Shown: positions 16,432-24,884 of the stretch, in pieces
Position numbering within the stretch: the stretch's first letter is position 1
Layout: every line of letters starts with the position of its first letter
Source of the DNA: Flavobacterium sp.
GTDB lineage: Bacteria > Bacteroidota > Bacteroidia > Flavobacteriales > Flavobacteriaceae
Length of the DNA: 64,000 nt
Reading direction: 5' to 3'
Assembly: GCF_027490375.1 (NCBI RefSeq)
Contig: NZ_JAIXYH010000070.1
Location: 62,001 to 126,000 of the forward strand
Program-made: the position numbers and the translations under genes
Notes under the pieces: generated by a model
Told to the model about the DNA's origin: nothing
The model's input: only the letters and a program-made list of their open reading frames with translations
Databases searched by the model: none

Positions 16432-17591
16432 TTACTGGCAAATAATTTTACATCGTTTTCCGAGATTTCTTGTCCGCTCAAAATAATCAAGCGTTCAACC
16501 ACATTGCGTAGTTCTCGGATGTTTCCTGTCCAATCGTACTCTTGCAATAAGGTAATTGCCGATTCCGAGAATTTCTTAACAGCAGTTCCTTGTTCTTCGG
16601 CAATTTTGGCAGCGAAATGATTAATCAGCAACGGAATGTCACTTCTTCGTTCGTTTAGCGAAGGAACTTTTATCAAAATCACCGCCAATCTATGGTATAA
16701 ATCTTCGCGAAAACGTCCTTCGGCAATTTCTGTTTTTAAATCTTTGTTTGTAGCCGCAATTACGCGAACGTTTACTTTAATGTCTTTATCGGCACCTACA
16801 CGTGTCACCACATTTTCTTGAAGTGCGCGTAGTACTTTCGCTTGCGCGGAAAGACTCATATCGCCAATTTCGTCTAAGAAAATCGTACCACCGTCGGCAG
16901 CTTCAAATTTCCCCGCACGATCTTTAACGGCCGAGGTAAAAGCGCCTTTAACGTGTCCGAACAATTCGCTTTCAATAAGTTCCGAAGGTATGGCAGCGCA
17001 ATTTACTTCGATCATTGGAGCAGCTGCCCGATCGCTTTGTTCGTGTAATTGATGGGCTACTAATTCTTTTCCAGTACCGTTTGGTCCGGTTATCAAAACA
17101 CGTGCTTCTGTTTTCGCTACCTTCTCAATCATGAGTTTAATGTGATTGATGGGCTCGCTTTCGCCGATCATTTCGTAGCTTTTGCTAACTTTCTTTTTAA
17201 GAATCTTATTTTCAACTACGAGCTGTTTTTTGTCGAGCGCATTACGTACGGTGTTGAGCAAACGGTTTAAATCGGGTGGTTTTGAGATGTAATCGAAGGC
17301 GCCGAGTTTCATCGTTTGGATGGCCGTATCCATGTCGCCATGACCAGAAATCATCACCATAGGAATTTCCGGCTTTATTTTTTTTACAGCTTCTAGCAGT
17401 TCGACACCATCCATTTTCGGCATTTTGATGTCGCATAGAACTAAATCGTAATCCGAATTTTTGATCTTCTCGAGTCCGCTAACGCCGTCTTCAGCTTCTT
17501 CGACAGCGTAACTTTCACTTTCTTCTGAAAGAATTTTTATCAATACACGGCGAATAGCCGCTTCATCTTCAATAATTAAAATTTTACTCAC
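16428..17591 (-). CDS. Sigma-54-dependent response regulator lacking a DNA-binding domain
   Basis: A 387-aa NtrC-family activator. The receiver domain covers residues 1-120, with phosphoacceptor Asp54 (LVLCDIKMPKMDG). The AAA+ domain covers about 140-385: Walker A TGPNGTGKE at 169-176, the sigma-54 contact loop GAFTSA at 216-221 in place of the usual GAFTGA, and Walker B GGTIFLDEIGDM. The protein ends right after the C-lobe (NVVERLIILSGQEISEND) with no Fis-type helix-turn-helix. It may work from solution, as FlgR of Helicobacter does. It lies 3 bp after the ABC permease gene and overlaps the helicase-like gene. No histidine kinase is adjacent. Confidence 0.88.
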   Translation of the reverse strand: MSKILIIEDEAAIRRVLIKILSEESESYAVEEAEDGVSGLEKIKNSDYDLVLCDIKMPKMDGVELLEAVKKIKPEIPMVMISGHGDMDTAIQTMKLGAFDYISKPPDLNRLLNTVRNALDKKQLVVENKILKKKVSKSYEMIGESEPINHIKLMIEKVAKTEARVLITGPNGTGKELVAHQLHEQSDRAAAPMIEVNCAAIPSELIESELFGHVKGAFTSAVKDRAGKFEAADGGTIFLDEIGDMSLSAQAKVLRALQENVVTRVGADKDIKVNVRVIAATNKDLKTEIAEGRFREDLYHRLAVILIKVPSLNERRSDIPLLINHFAAKIAEEQGTAVKKFSESAITLLQEYDWTGNIRELRNVVERLIILSGQEISENDVKLFASK

Positions 17592-17594
17592 GTA

Positions 17595-18896
17595 TTAGTC
17601 GTATTTCGTCCATTTAATAATTTCTTTCCAAGTTGGTTTCTTGCCGTACATTAAAATTCCGACGCGATAAATTTTTGCTGCAAACCAAACTACCAGCACA
17701 AAAGTGGCAAAAAGCAGAACAATACTTAAAATCACTTGCCAAATGGGCACACCAAACGGAATGCGCATAAGCATTACAATTGGCGAAGTTAGGGGCACAA
17801 TACTAAATACTGTGGCAACAGTTCCGTGCGGGTCGTTGATTACGGTAAAAAAGCCAATATACACACCCAGCACCAGTGGCATAATGATAGGAAGTAAGAA
17901 TTGTTGCGAATCGGTTTCGTTGTCGACGGCTGCGCCAATGGCTGCATAAAACGAACTGTAAAGGAAGTAACCGCCGATAAAATACAGCACAAACGAAATT
18001 AATATAGTTGCAATGGGCAGATCCCAGACAGCTGCAAGTAGTTGTTGAATTTTGGATGGATCGACTTGTTCGGCTGCGGCATTGGCAGCGATACCCGCCG
18101 TTCCGCCCGTTTCGATTCCGAATACTGCCGATGCTATGGTAAGCAAAGTGATTCCGAGCACAATCCAAATTCCGAATTGCAGCAAGCCGGCGAGCGAAGT
18201 TCCTATTATTTTTCCCAACATAAGTTGAAATGGCTTTACTGAGGAAATGATAATCTCGATAATTCGGTTTGTTTTTTCTTCGATAACGCTGCGCATCACT
18301 AAATTTCCGTAGATGATGATAAACATCATGATGAGATAACCAAAGCCACCACCGATAATGATTCGGATTAAGGAAGCGCCTTTGATGGTGTCTTCACCCG
18401 AAGATTTCTTTAACTGAATGGAAACGTCGGCTTGTGCTTTATTGATGGCTAACGTATCGATTCCGGCGGCCTGATAATTTTGTGCGGTTAGTTTCTCGCT
18501 CAGTTGGTCTTCCAAGTCGAGTATTAACTCGAGTGGTGCACTTTCGTTCGAATAGTACTGCGTTTTTTGTGCAATTTCATTGGTTTTGGTCGTTGCGGGA
18601 ACAACTAAAAGGCCGTCGAATTTTTCGGCTTTAACGCTGTCGCGGAGGACGGCTACCGCTAAGCCCGAGGTGTTTACGTAGCGGTATTCTTCAGTGTTTT
18701 TTAGTGTATTGAAAATGACGTTTGCCGGATCGTGAACGGCAATTCGGCGTAAATCGGCTTTCATGCTTGCCAAATAGCCAACTACTGCCGCGATTACGAC
18801 AAAAATCAGCGGACTCAAAAATGTCATTACGATAAACGACTTATTTCGCACTTTCGCGATAAACTCGCGCTTGATGATCAGCTTTAAAAGGCTCAT
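17595..18896 (-). CDS. ABC-2 type exporter permease (NatB-like)
   Basis: A 433-aa membrane protein. One N-terminal TM (FIVMTFLSPLIFVVIAAVVGYL) is followed by an extracytoplasmic domain of about 130 residues. A cluster of five or six TMs at the C-terminal half includes SVIEEKTNRIIEIIISSVKP, the conserved ABC-2/NatB loop. It pairs with the ATPase encoded 1 bp upstream. NatAB-type systems export sodium or other small cargo; the substrate here cannot be told from sequence. Confidence 0.87.
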   Translation of the reverse strand: MSLLKLIIKREFIAKVRNKSFIVMTFLSPLIFVVIAAVVGYLASMKADLRRIAVHDPANVIFNTLKNTEEYRYVNTSGLAVAVLRDSVKAEKFDGLLVVPATTKTNEIAQKTQYYSNESAPLELILDLEDQLSEKLTAQNYQAAGIDTLAINKAQADVSIQLKKSSGEDTIKGASLIRIIIGGGFGYLIMMFIIIYGNLVMRSVIEEKTNRIIEIIISSVKPFQLMLGKIIGTSLAGLLQFGIWIVLGITLLTIASAVFGIETGGTAGIAANAAAEQVDPSKIQQLLAAVWDLPIATILISFVLYFIGGYFLYSSFYAAIGAAVDNETDSQQFLLPIIMPLVLGVYIGFFTVINDPHGTVATVFSIVPLTSPIVMLMRIPFGVPIWQVILSIVLLFATFVLVVWFAAKIYRVGILMYGKKPTWKEIIKWTKYD

Positions 18897-18897
18897 A

Positions 18898-19821
18898 TTA
18901 GTTTTGAGTTACGGTTTGAATGAATATGTCGTTAACGGAAGGGATTTTCTCTTCGAAATGCGTTACCATACCGTTGTTGAGCAGTAATGACAGTAGGTTG
19001 TTAGGCGTATCGTTGCCAATGGCCACCTCTAATTGCAGCTCTTGATTAAGCGATTTGAAATGCGTTTGCGCCACCGTATATTTTTGGGTTAATTGATACA
19101 ACAGTTGTTCGGTATTTTGCGTGAGTACGCCGATACGGTACGTTGCGGTTCGGTACTGGCGCTTTACGTCGTCGAGTTTGCCTTCAATTAGTTTGTTTGA
19201 CTTGTGAATTAGCGCAATGTAGTCGCACAATTCTTCGACGCTTTCCATGCGGTGTGTCGAGAAGATAATGGTGGAACCTTGCCGTTTTAGTTCGAGAATT
19301 TCGTCTTTGATCAAGTTGGCGTTTACCGGATCGAAACCAGAAAACGGTTCGTCGAAAATGAGTAATTTAGGTTTGTGGAGTACGCAAACAACAAACTGAA
19401 TTTTCTGCGCCATTCCTTTGCTTAACTCCTGAATTTTCTTGTTCCACCAAGAGGTAATTTCGAGTTTTTCGAACCAGAAGTCGAGTTGCGCTTTAGCGTC
19501 TTTTTTAGACATCCCTTTAAGCTGCGCTAGGTACAAACATTGTTCGCCTACTTTCATGGTTTTATACAAACCGCGTTCTTCCGGCAAGTACCCAATACTC
19601 TGAATGTGTTTGGGTTGAAGCGGTTCACCGTCGAGAATTACGCGGCCGCTATCGGGCATTGTTATTTGGTTGATGATTCGGATTAAGGAAGTTTTTCCGG
19701 CGCCGTTGGGCCCTAATAATCCGTAAATGGAACCTTTAGGAACCGAAAGCGATACGTGGTTTAAGGCCGTGTAATCGCCGTATTTTTTTACAACATCTGA
19801 AACTTCTAGAATGTGCTCCAT
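18898..19821 (-). CDS. ABC exporter ATP-binding protein (NatA-like)
   Basis: A 307-aa ATPase beginning MEHILEVSDVVKKYGDYTAL. It shows Walker A GPNGAGKTS, signature ELSKGMAQKIQFV (the usual LSGGQ reads LSKGM), Walker B LLIFDEPFSGFD and switch STHRMESVEELC. The C-terminal DUF4162-like extension is typical of the NatA/drug-exporter group. The longer frame up to 19875 adds residues unlike the family, so ATG 19821 is chosen. A TAACTTTA motif at 19840-19847 (minus strand) is a likely -7 element. This is the first gene of the operon running to the KirBac channel. Confidence 0.87.
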   Translation of the reverse strand: MEHILEVSDVVKKYGDYTALNHVSLSVPKGSIYGLLGPNGAGKTSLIRIINQITMPDSGRVILDGEPLQPKHIQSIGYLPEERGLYKTMKVGEQCLYLAQLKGMSKKDAKAQLDFWFEKLEITSWWNKKIQELSKGMAQKIQFVVCVLHKPKLLIFDEPFSGFDPVNANLIKDEILELKRQGSTIIFSTHRMESVEELCDYIALIHKSNKLIEGKLDDVKRQYRTATYRIGVLTQNTEQLLYQLTQKYTVAQTHFKSLNQELQLEVAIGNDTPNNLLSLLLNNGMVTHFEEKIPSVNDIFIQTVTQN

Positions 19822-20194
19822 GCTTGGCTGATATTTGTGTAAAGTTAAGAAAAGCATTACAACAGTGGGTCGCATTTTTCGAATTTGAACGTGGGAAAAA
19901 AGACGAAAAGTTGCGAACTCAAATACGCTAATAAACCAGTTCTGATTGCGTAGAACAGACTTTATTGTTGATAAATGAGCCTTTAACGTGGGAAGTCCTG
20001 AAAGCTAATCGATTAGACTGTTGTTGAACTCGATTTATGTTCTTGCGAAACGCCGGTATTCCCAGAATAGCGCGCCTTATTTTCGACTAATTGGATGATT
20101 TACGCCTTTTGTTTTTGAATTGATTTGCGGAAATATTCGTGTAAAACGATTTTGAAGCAGCGCAATTTTTTTGCGAACGTATTGTGGCGCACGT

Positions 20195-20390
20195 TTTTGC
20201 AGTAGGGGTTGCAGCGGAAAGCTTTTTGGCTGCTTGGCTTGGCTGCGTTGGAGCGAAACGGCGACTGAAAGAAGCCCTTGCAGCCCGTACGCAGACAGCC
20301 GAGCGGCGAAAAACTTGCAGCGAAAAACCCGACGGCGGCTGGTAGGGATTTCCAGTGAACGTCCGCCGGACTGCCCAAAGACAAAAACAA
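20195..20390. repeat. Extragenic GC-rich repeat (family A), reversed
   Basis: Read on the minus strand this runs GGGCAGTCCGGCGGACG, then TTTTTCGCTGCAAG, then CTTTCCGCTGCAACCCC. The same order of landmarks occurs at 37.56-37.75 kb. The rest of the gene-free stretch 19822-20392 is AT-rich and holds only the probable natA-like promoter. Open frames across the repeat are not considered coding. Confidence 0.6.
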
Positions 20391-20392
20391 AA

Positions 20393-21391
20393 TCATTTGG
20401 GTGCTGATTTCCAGATAAAACCGTCGAGCAAATAATGGGTAAATTGAGGTACACTAAGCAGCGGAACCCAGAGAAACTGCCAGGAATTGTGGATTTGAAT
20501 TGGAAATGTGAGGTGTTCTTGCCAGACTAAACCTTCCCAGAGTAGTTCTTCGGCGAGACCTAAACACAATAAAACAGCTATAAAGATGGCAACATATTTA
20601 GTGTATCGCGTTTGCCGTGCTTGGGTGCTGCTTTGCGTGCGCACATACACCAGCGCCATGTAAGGAATGCCGTGTGAAACGACATTTAATAGGGTGAATA
20701 TTAAGTCGTTATTGAAGTGCACTATACCGAAATACCAAGACAAAGCAGTGCTCCACAGCAGTAAATTTTTGGGCCAGTTAAACGATTTGGTTTGAATAAA
20801 ATTGCGAACCACTTTTGTGTGGTAGAGCAGCAAAATTGCTAAATATGCGTAGCCTAAAATACTTCGTAACAGCGGCTGGTTTGACGTAAAAAACTCGTCT
20901 TCGAGAAACCAATTGAAGTTTCGTGCCGGACTCAAAAACCAATACAACATTGGGTAAATTGTTGCTGCATATATGGTTAGGGTATCGATAATCGGCATGG
21001 GTTTCGATTCGAAGCGGGCGTAAATTTTAAAAAAACCGTACTGCTGGCGCACAAAATGAAAAACGGCGACGTACGCTAAAAACGACCAAAAAACGAGTTG
21101 CCCGAATGCCATTAGCGTGAGTCCGAGTACAAAACAAAACAGGGGAAGGCCGAGTAATAGCTTGCGATTTTCTCGACGATACGCGCGATTGAAGTAGGTT
21201 TTAAACAAGGTTGCATACACGTGAGCGACATCGATAAACACAATTAACACGAGCCAAAACAGGGTATTATATTGTTCTTGGAGCTCGGTAAACTGCCGGT
21301 GAAACAAGAGTACCAGCAGCAAGGAGAGCCAAGTTGGACCGATGATGAAGAGTAAATCGGTTTTCGGTTTATGAATCCACGCTTGTGCCAT
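20393..21391 (-). CDS. Polytopic membrane protein of unknown function in the polyamine-type operon
   Basis: A 332-aa protein with eight or nine predicted membrane segments (for example LLFIIGPTWLSLLLVLLF and LLGLPLFCFVLGLTLMAF) and short charged loops. Histidines sit at membrane edges (FHFVRQQYGFFKIYARFE, VVSHGIPYMALVYVRT, QFTHYLLDGFIWK), which might be functional. I recognise no named family. It overlaps the end of the amine oxidase-like gene by 23 bp and is the last gene of a seven-gene operon. A role as membrane partner or transporter for the product of that operon is inference. Its stop abuts a family A repeat. Confidence 0.75.
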   Translation of the reverse strand: MAQAWIHKPKTDLLFIIGPTWLSLLLVLLFHRQFTELQEQYNTLFWLVLIVFIDVAHVYATLFKTYFNRAYRRENRKLLLGLPLFCFVLGLTLMAFGQLVFWSFLAYVAVFHFVRQQYGFFKIYARFESKPMPIIDTLTIYAATIYPMLYWFLSPARNFNWFLEDEFFTSNQPLLRSILGYAYLAILLLYHTKVVRNFIQTKSFNWPKNLLLWSTALSWYFGIVHFNNDLIFTLLNVVSHGIPYMALVYVRTQSSTQARQTRYTKYVAIFIAVLLCLGLAEELLWEGLVWQEHLTFPIQIHNSWQFLWVPLLSVPQFTHYLLDGFIWKSAPK

Positions 21392-22973
21392 AGATGTTTT
21401 CGACTACATGAATACCTTGATGAAATGCTTCTTCGAAGATCGAAATTCCGGACAAATCGGTGTGTGCGAAGAAAATTTTATTGTCGATTGGTTTTGCAGC
21501 TTCGCGCAGTGCATTGCCAGACAAGAAACCGGGCGTTGGACTAATCATGCCGTGCCCCCAGCGATAGATTTCGATTTCTTCGATAAATGATTCGATATTC
21601 GGATGTGCAATTTTTAAATCGTTTATGATTTCGGACTTCCAGAAATCGGCTGATTTTTGATAGAGTGATTTTCGCGCTTTTGCAAGATCGGCTTTCGAGA
21701 ATGCGCGGTAGTATGAAATTACATCTTTACCTGTTTGTTGTTGCAATTCTTGATGGCGGTTGTTGATGTATCCCAGCCCTACTCCACCGTGAATCACGTT
21801 ATCCCAAGACAGCGCATTTTCGAAGTTATCGCTAAAATCGCGCAGTGTGATTGCCGCAACCAACCAAGGTGCGTAGTTAAAATGTGTGCTCAGCTGTCGT
21901 TGTTTCTCAAACAAATACTTGTTGACGTATTGCGGTGTGCAAACCAGCACTTTTTGGGCTAAGATACGTTTACTTTGGTTGGCTTTTTCGTCGAAAACCA
22001 AGGCTTCAACTCCTATTTCGGTAGTTTTAATGTCGTACACCAGTTGCGAAGTCAGTGTTTTATTCGCAGCGTATTTCAGTAAGTGATTTTTAAGGCGTGC
22101 GTTTCCCTCGGGCCAAGTTAATACAGTATCGGCCTGTTCATTTCCTTGATCGAACTTACGTGCTGCGAAGTAATGAATTCCGGCGTAAGCCGAGACAAAA
22201 TCGATTCCCAAACCAAAATCGTCTCGACAGCAATAATCAATATATTCAAGTAAAGGATCTGAAGTAAATTCATTGGCAAGGCACCATTGTTTCATGGTTT
22301 GCTGGTCGATGGCACGCAGTTCGGGCGTCCATTTTACTTTAGTGATAGGAATGGCAAAGCTATATGTATCGTCGTTTTTCTGCCGTCGAAACGACTCCAT
22401 TTCTTGTAAAAATCGGTCGATTTGCCGCTGATCGTCGGGTGAGATTCCGTATTTGGGAATAATACCGTCTTGCCAATTATTTTTGATGAAGAGGCGTTCT
22501 TCGGGATCGAACACTAGTTGCGTTTCGTCGAAGATGAGTGTTCCGTCGGCTTGAATGTCGCGAACAATGCCTGCTTCTTGCAAAAAGGCAATTAGTGGCT
22601 TATCGTCCTTGTTGGGAAGCGGTAAGTAATGAGCGCCTAAAGGGAACTTACTGTGTTTGTTTTCGCCGTTACGTGAGTTTCCGCCGACTTGATTTTCCAG
22701 TTCGCAAAGGAGAAAATCGGTTTTTCCAATTTTAGTTAAGGCACGAGCGGCAGTCAGACCGGTGATTCCGCCGCCTACAATAAGTATTTCTGTTTTAAGA
22801 TCTTGGGAAGGTTTAGGAAAATTCTTTGCCCATAAACGGTGTCCGAGCACATGTTTGGCACCAGACAGTTGCAAAATAAGTTGTTTTGCTTTGCTGGAAC
22901 ATGCGCCTGCAAGTGCCGAAAAAGCAAGAGCTGCTGCACTGAGCTTTAGAAACTGACGACGGCTATTGAACAT
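21369..22973 (-). CDS. FAD-dependent amine oxidase-like protein, Tat-type lipoprotein
   Basis: A protein of about 534 aa. It begins MFNSRRQFLKLSAAALAFSA, a twin-arginine signal, and reaches a lipobox at LAGAC, so it is likely folded in the cytoplasm and lipid-anchored outside. The FAD-binding Rossmann motif is ILIVGGGITGLTAARAL near residues 60-76, followed by ELENQVGGNSRNG. The C-terminal part carries a second FAD contact (KIFFAHTDLSGISIFEEAFHQG). It resembles flavin monoamine or polyamine oxidases and phytoene desaturases. Standing directly after an aminopropyltransferase gene, a polyamine-like substrate is a plausible inference. An alternative start at 22988 adds five residues. Confidence 0.82.
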   Translation of the reverse strand: MFNSRRQFLKLSAAALAFSALAGACSSKAKQLILQLSGAKHVLGHRLWAKNFPKPSQDLKTEILIVGGGITGLTAARALTKIGKTDFLLCELENQVGGNSRNGENKHSKFPLGAHYLPLPNKDDKPLIAFLQEAGIVRDIQADGTLIFDETQLVFDPEERLFIKNNWQDGIIPKYGISPDDQRQIDRFLQEMESFRRQKNDDTYSFAIPITKVKWTPELRAIDQQTMKQWCLANEFTSDPLLEYIDYCCRDDFGLGIDFVSAYAGIHYFAARKFDQGNEQADTVLTWPEGNARLKNHLLKYAANKTLTSQLVYDIKTTEIGVEALVFDEKANQSKRILAQKVLVCTPQYVNKYLFEKQRQLSTHFNYAPWLVAAITLRDFSDNFENALSWDNVIHGGVGLGYINNRHQELQQQTGKDVISYYRAFSKADLAKARKSLYQKSADFWKSEIINDLKIAHPNIESFIEEIEIYRWGHGMISPTPGFLSGNALREAAKPIDNKIFFAHTDLSGISIFEEAFHQGIHVVENIYGTSVDS

Positions 22974-24477
22974 TTCCCCATTCTTCATCGAAATAGCGCA
23001 CTAGAATTTGGTTATTCAATTTGTTTACTTCGACCTCGGGAGCCAACATATCGCGTGAAAACGATGTTAGATCGGTAAATTTATAGTTGTAGAAACGGAG
23101 TTTTTCCACCTTACGCCGCACCGCAAAATTTTGAAACGGCTGTGGCGATGCTAAGGTAAATCCCCAGGCTCCAAACGATGGCACATAGGTTTGATAGGCT
23201 TGTGCGTGTGGTAGAATTGCTTTTATTGTTTGATGAATGCACCAAAACGACTTCGGTGCAAAGTAAGGCGAAGTCGATTGAACCGCTACCAATGCATTGG
23301 GAAGCAAGCGTTTTTGAAGTTCGTCGTAAAAATTAAGCGCATAGAGTTTTCCGATGCTGTAATTGGATGGATCGGGGAAATCGATAATTACAACACCGTA
23401 TTTTTTCGTGTTGGTTTTAATCCACTGATAAGCATCGGCGTTGAAAACGCGAACTTTTGGATGATTTAGCGAATTATGATTTAGCTTTTTAAGCACATCG
23501 TTTTGCTGAAAAGCGTTCGTTAACTGTTGGTCGAGATCGATTAACGTGATGCTTTTAACTTGCGGATATTTAAGAATTTCGCGCACGGCCATACCGTCGC
23601 CGCCGCCTAAAATAAGCACATCGGATACGTCTTTAGCCAGTGATAATGCAGGGTGAACTAAGGATTCGTGATACCGATACTCGTCGGCCGAACTAAATTG
23701 TAGGTTGTTATTTAGATACAAACGGTAATCGTCGTTTTTGTGCGTCAGTACCATGCGTTGGTAGCGTGTATTTTTACTGATGATTATATTTTCGCCGTAG
23801 AGTTTATTTTCGGTAAATGCTTGAATATAATCGGTAAAAATGAAGCAAGTAAGTAAGATTAAAAACGAGGCTATGGCTTTTCCTTCCAGCCAATACCGTT
23901 TGGGTAATTCGTGACGTAGTAATCGGCATAACAACCAAGCAATAGAGATGTTTATCAGTCCGAAAAACAACGATGTTCCCATGATTCCGAGTTTGGGAAC
24001 CAAAAAAAGTGGGAAAAGAATGGAAGCCAATAGCGCACCGATGTAATCGAAGGTAAAAACGTTTGAAACCAAGTCTTTGAAAGCCACTCGATCTTTCAAG
24101 ATGTTCATTAACAGCGGAATCTCCAAACCAACTAAACAACCGGTTACGAACACGAAAAGGTAGAGAACAAACTGAAAGAAATCGACTTGCTCAAACAACA
24201 GAAATAAAACAACCGAGCTTAAACCGCCCACCAATCCGATTAAGATTTCGATATCGATAAAAATGCGCAGCAAATTACCGGTTAGAAATTTAGCCAGATA
24301 GGAACCAATTCCCATGGCAAACAAATACACGCCAATGATGAACGAGAATTGCTTCACGGAATCGCCGAGCAGGTAACTCGCTAAGGCGCCAGCTACTAGT
24401 TCGTAGATGAGTCCGCAGGTAGCTATCGTAAATACGGCACCGAGCAATAGTAGCTCGAATCGCTTGCGTTTATCCAT
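22963..24477 (-). CDS. Membrane-fused spermidine synthase-like aminopropyltransferase
   Basis: A 504-aa two-part protein. The first half (to about residue 215) has seven or so membrane segments, starting LLLLGAVFTIATCGLIYELV. The second half is a class I methyltransferase-fold aminopropyltransferase: SAM-site motif VLILGGGDGMAVREIL, acidic loop LIDLD, and catalytic-loop region VVIIDFPDPSN. It would move an aminopropyl group from decarboxylated SAM to an amine at the membrane face. The decarboxylated SAM could come from the SpeD-like enzyme of the same operon. Start is ATG 24477 (Met7 of a longer frame from 24495). It overlaps the DUF350 gene by 8 bp. Confidence 0.88.
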   Translation of the reverse strand: MDKRKRFELLLLGAVFTIATCGLIYELVAGALASYLLGDSVKQFSFIIGVYLFAMGIGSYLAKFLTGNLLRIFIDIEILIGLVGGLSSVVLFLLFEQVDFFQFVLYLFVFVTGCLVGLEIPLLMNILKDRVAFKDLVSNVFTFDYIGALLASILFPLFLVPKLGIMGTSLFFGLINISIAWLLCRLLRHELPKRYWLEGKAIASFLILLTCFIFTDYIQAFTENKLYGENIIISKNTRYQRMVLTHKNDDYRLYLNNNLQFSSADEYRYHESLVHPALSLAKDVSDVLILGGGDGMAVREILKYPQVKSITLIDLDQQLTNAFQQNDVLKKLNHNSLNHPKVRVFNADAYQWIKTNTKKYGVVIIDFPDPSNYSIGKLYALNFYDELQKRLLPNALVAVQSTSPYFAPKSFWCIHQTIKAILPHAQAYQTYVPSFGAWGFTLASPQPFQNFAVRRKVEKLRFYNYKFTDLTSFSRDMLAPEVEVNKLNNQILVRYFDEEWGNVQ

Positions 24478-24685
24478 GAATAGCGGCGCTAACAATCATA
24501 GCAATAGCAATGATGAAGGCTCCTAACACGATCGCTACGGCGATATTTTTCTCGTGTACGATCTGTTTCCAAGTATTTTCAGGTGTAATTTTTTCAATTA
24601 AAAAGTAGCCTAAAATCATGATTACGATTCCAATAATCGAAAAAACGATAGAATTGATAATCAAATTGATGTTTAATTCGCTCAT
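24470..24685 (-). CDS. DUF350 membrane protein
   Basis: A 71-aa protein with two transmembrane helices (IINSIVFSIIGIVIMILGYFLIEKI and NIAVAIVLGAFIIAIAMIVSAAIHG) joined by a short polar loop, the classic DUF350 (YjfL-like) hairpin. DUF350 proteins recur with DUF4178, PspA-like and polyamine-type enzymes in envelope-stress operons; their biochemical function is unknown. It lies 8 bp after the 61-aa gene and overlaps the next gene. Confidence 0.85.
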   Translation of the reverse strand: MSELNINLIINSIVFSIIGIVIMILGYFLIEKITPENTWKQIVHEKNIAVAIVLGAFIIAIAMIVSAAIHG

Positions 24686-24693
24686 AATGCTGG

Positions 24694-24879
24694 TTATTTG
24701 TGGTAAATTCTTGATGAGTTATAAATATTTCCTGTGCTTTGCGGACGGTATGTTTCTGTTTTCACACAGTCGCAAAATTCGTTTCCTTGAAATTCAGAGT
24801 AGGCATAAACCCCAAAAATGAGGCCTGCAATAGCGATAATAAGCGCGTTTTCCCTAAAAAATGTTTTCACTTCTTCCAT
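24694..24879 (-). CDS. Small single-pass membrane protein with CxC motif
   Basis: A 61-aa protein: MEEVKTFFRENA, one transmembrane helix (LIIAIAGLIFGVYAYSEF), then a short tail with the pair CDC and the end SSRIYHK. It starts 5 bp after the DUF4178 stop and ends 8 bp before DUF350. That spacing is what makes it credible as a gene. I recognise no family. It may be an accessory subunit of the membrane complex formed by its neighbours. Confidence 0.65.
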   Translation of the reverse strand: MEEVKTFFRENALIIAIAGLIFGVYAYSEFQGNEFCDCVKTETYRPQSTGNIYNSSRIYHK

Positions 24880-24884
24880 ACTAC

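Noticed and set aside
20077..20454. Overlapping minus-strand frames of 125 and 98 aa
   Set aside because: They cover a family A extragenic repeat and the end of the polytopic membrane protein gene, with low-complexity basic sequence and no promoter or family signature.
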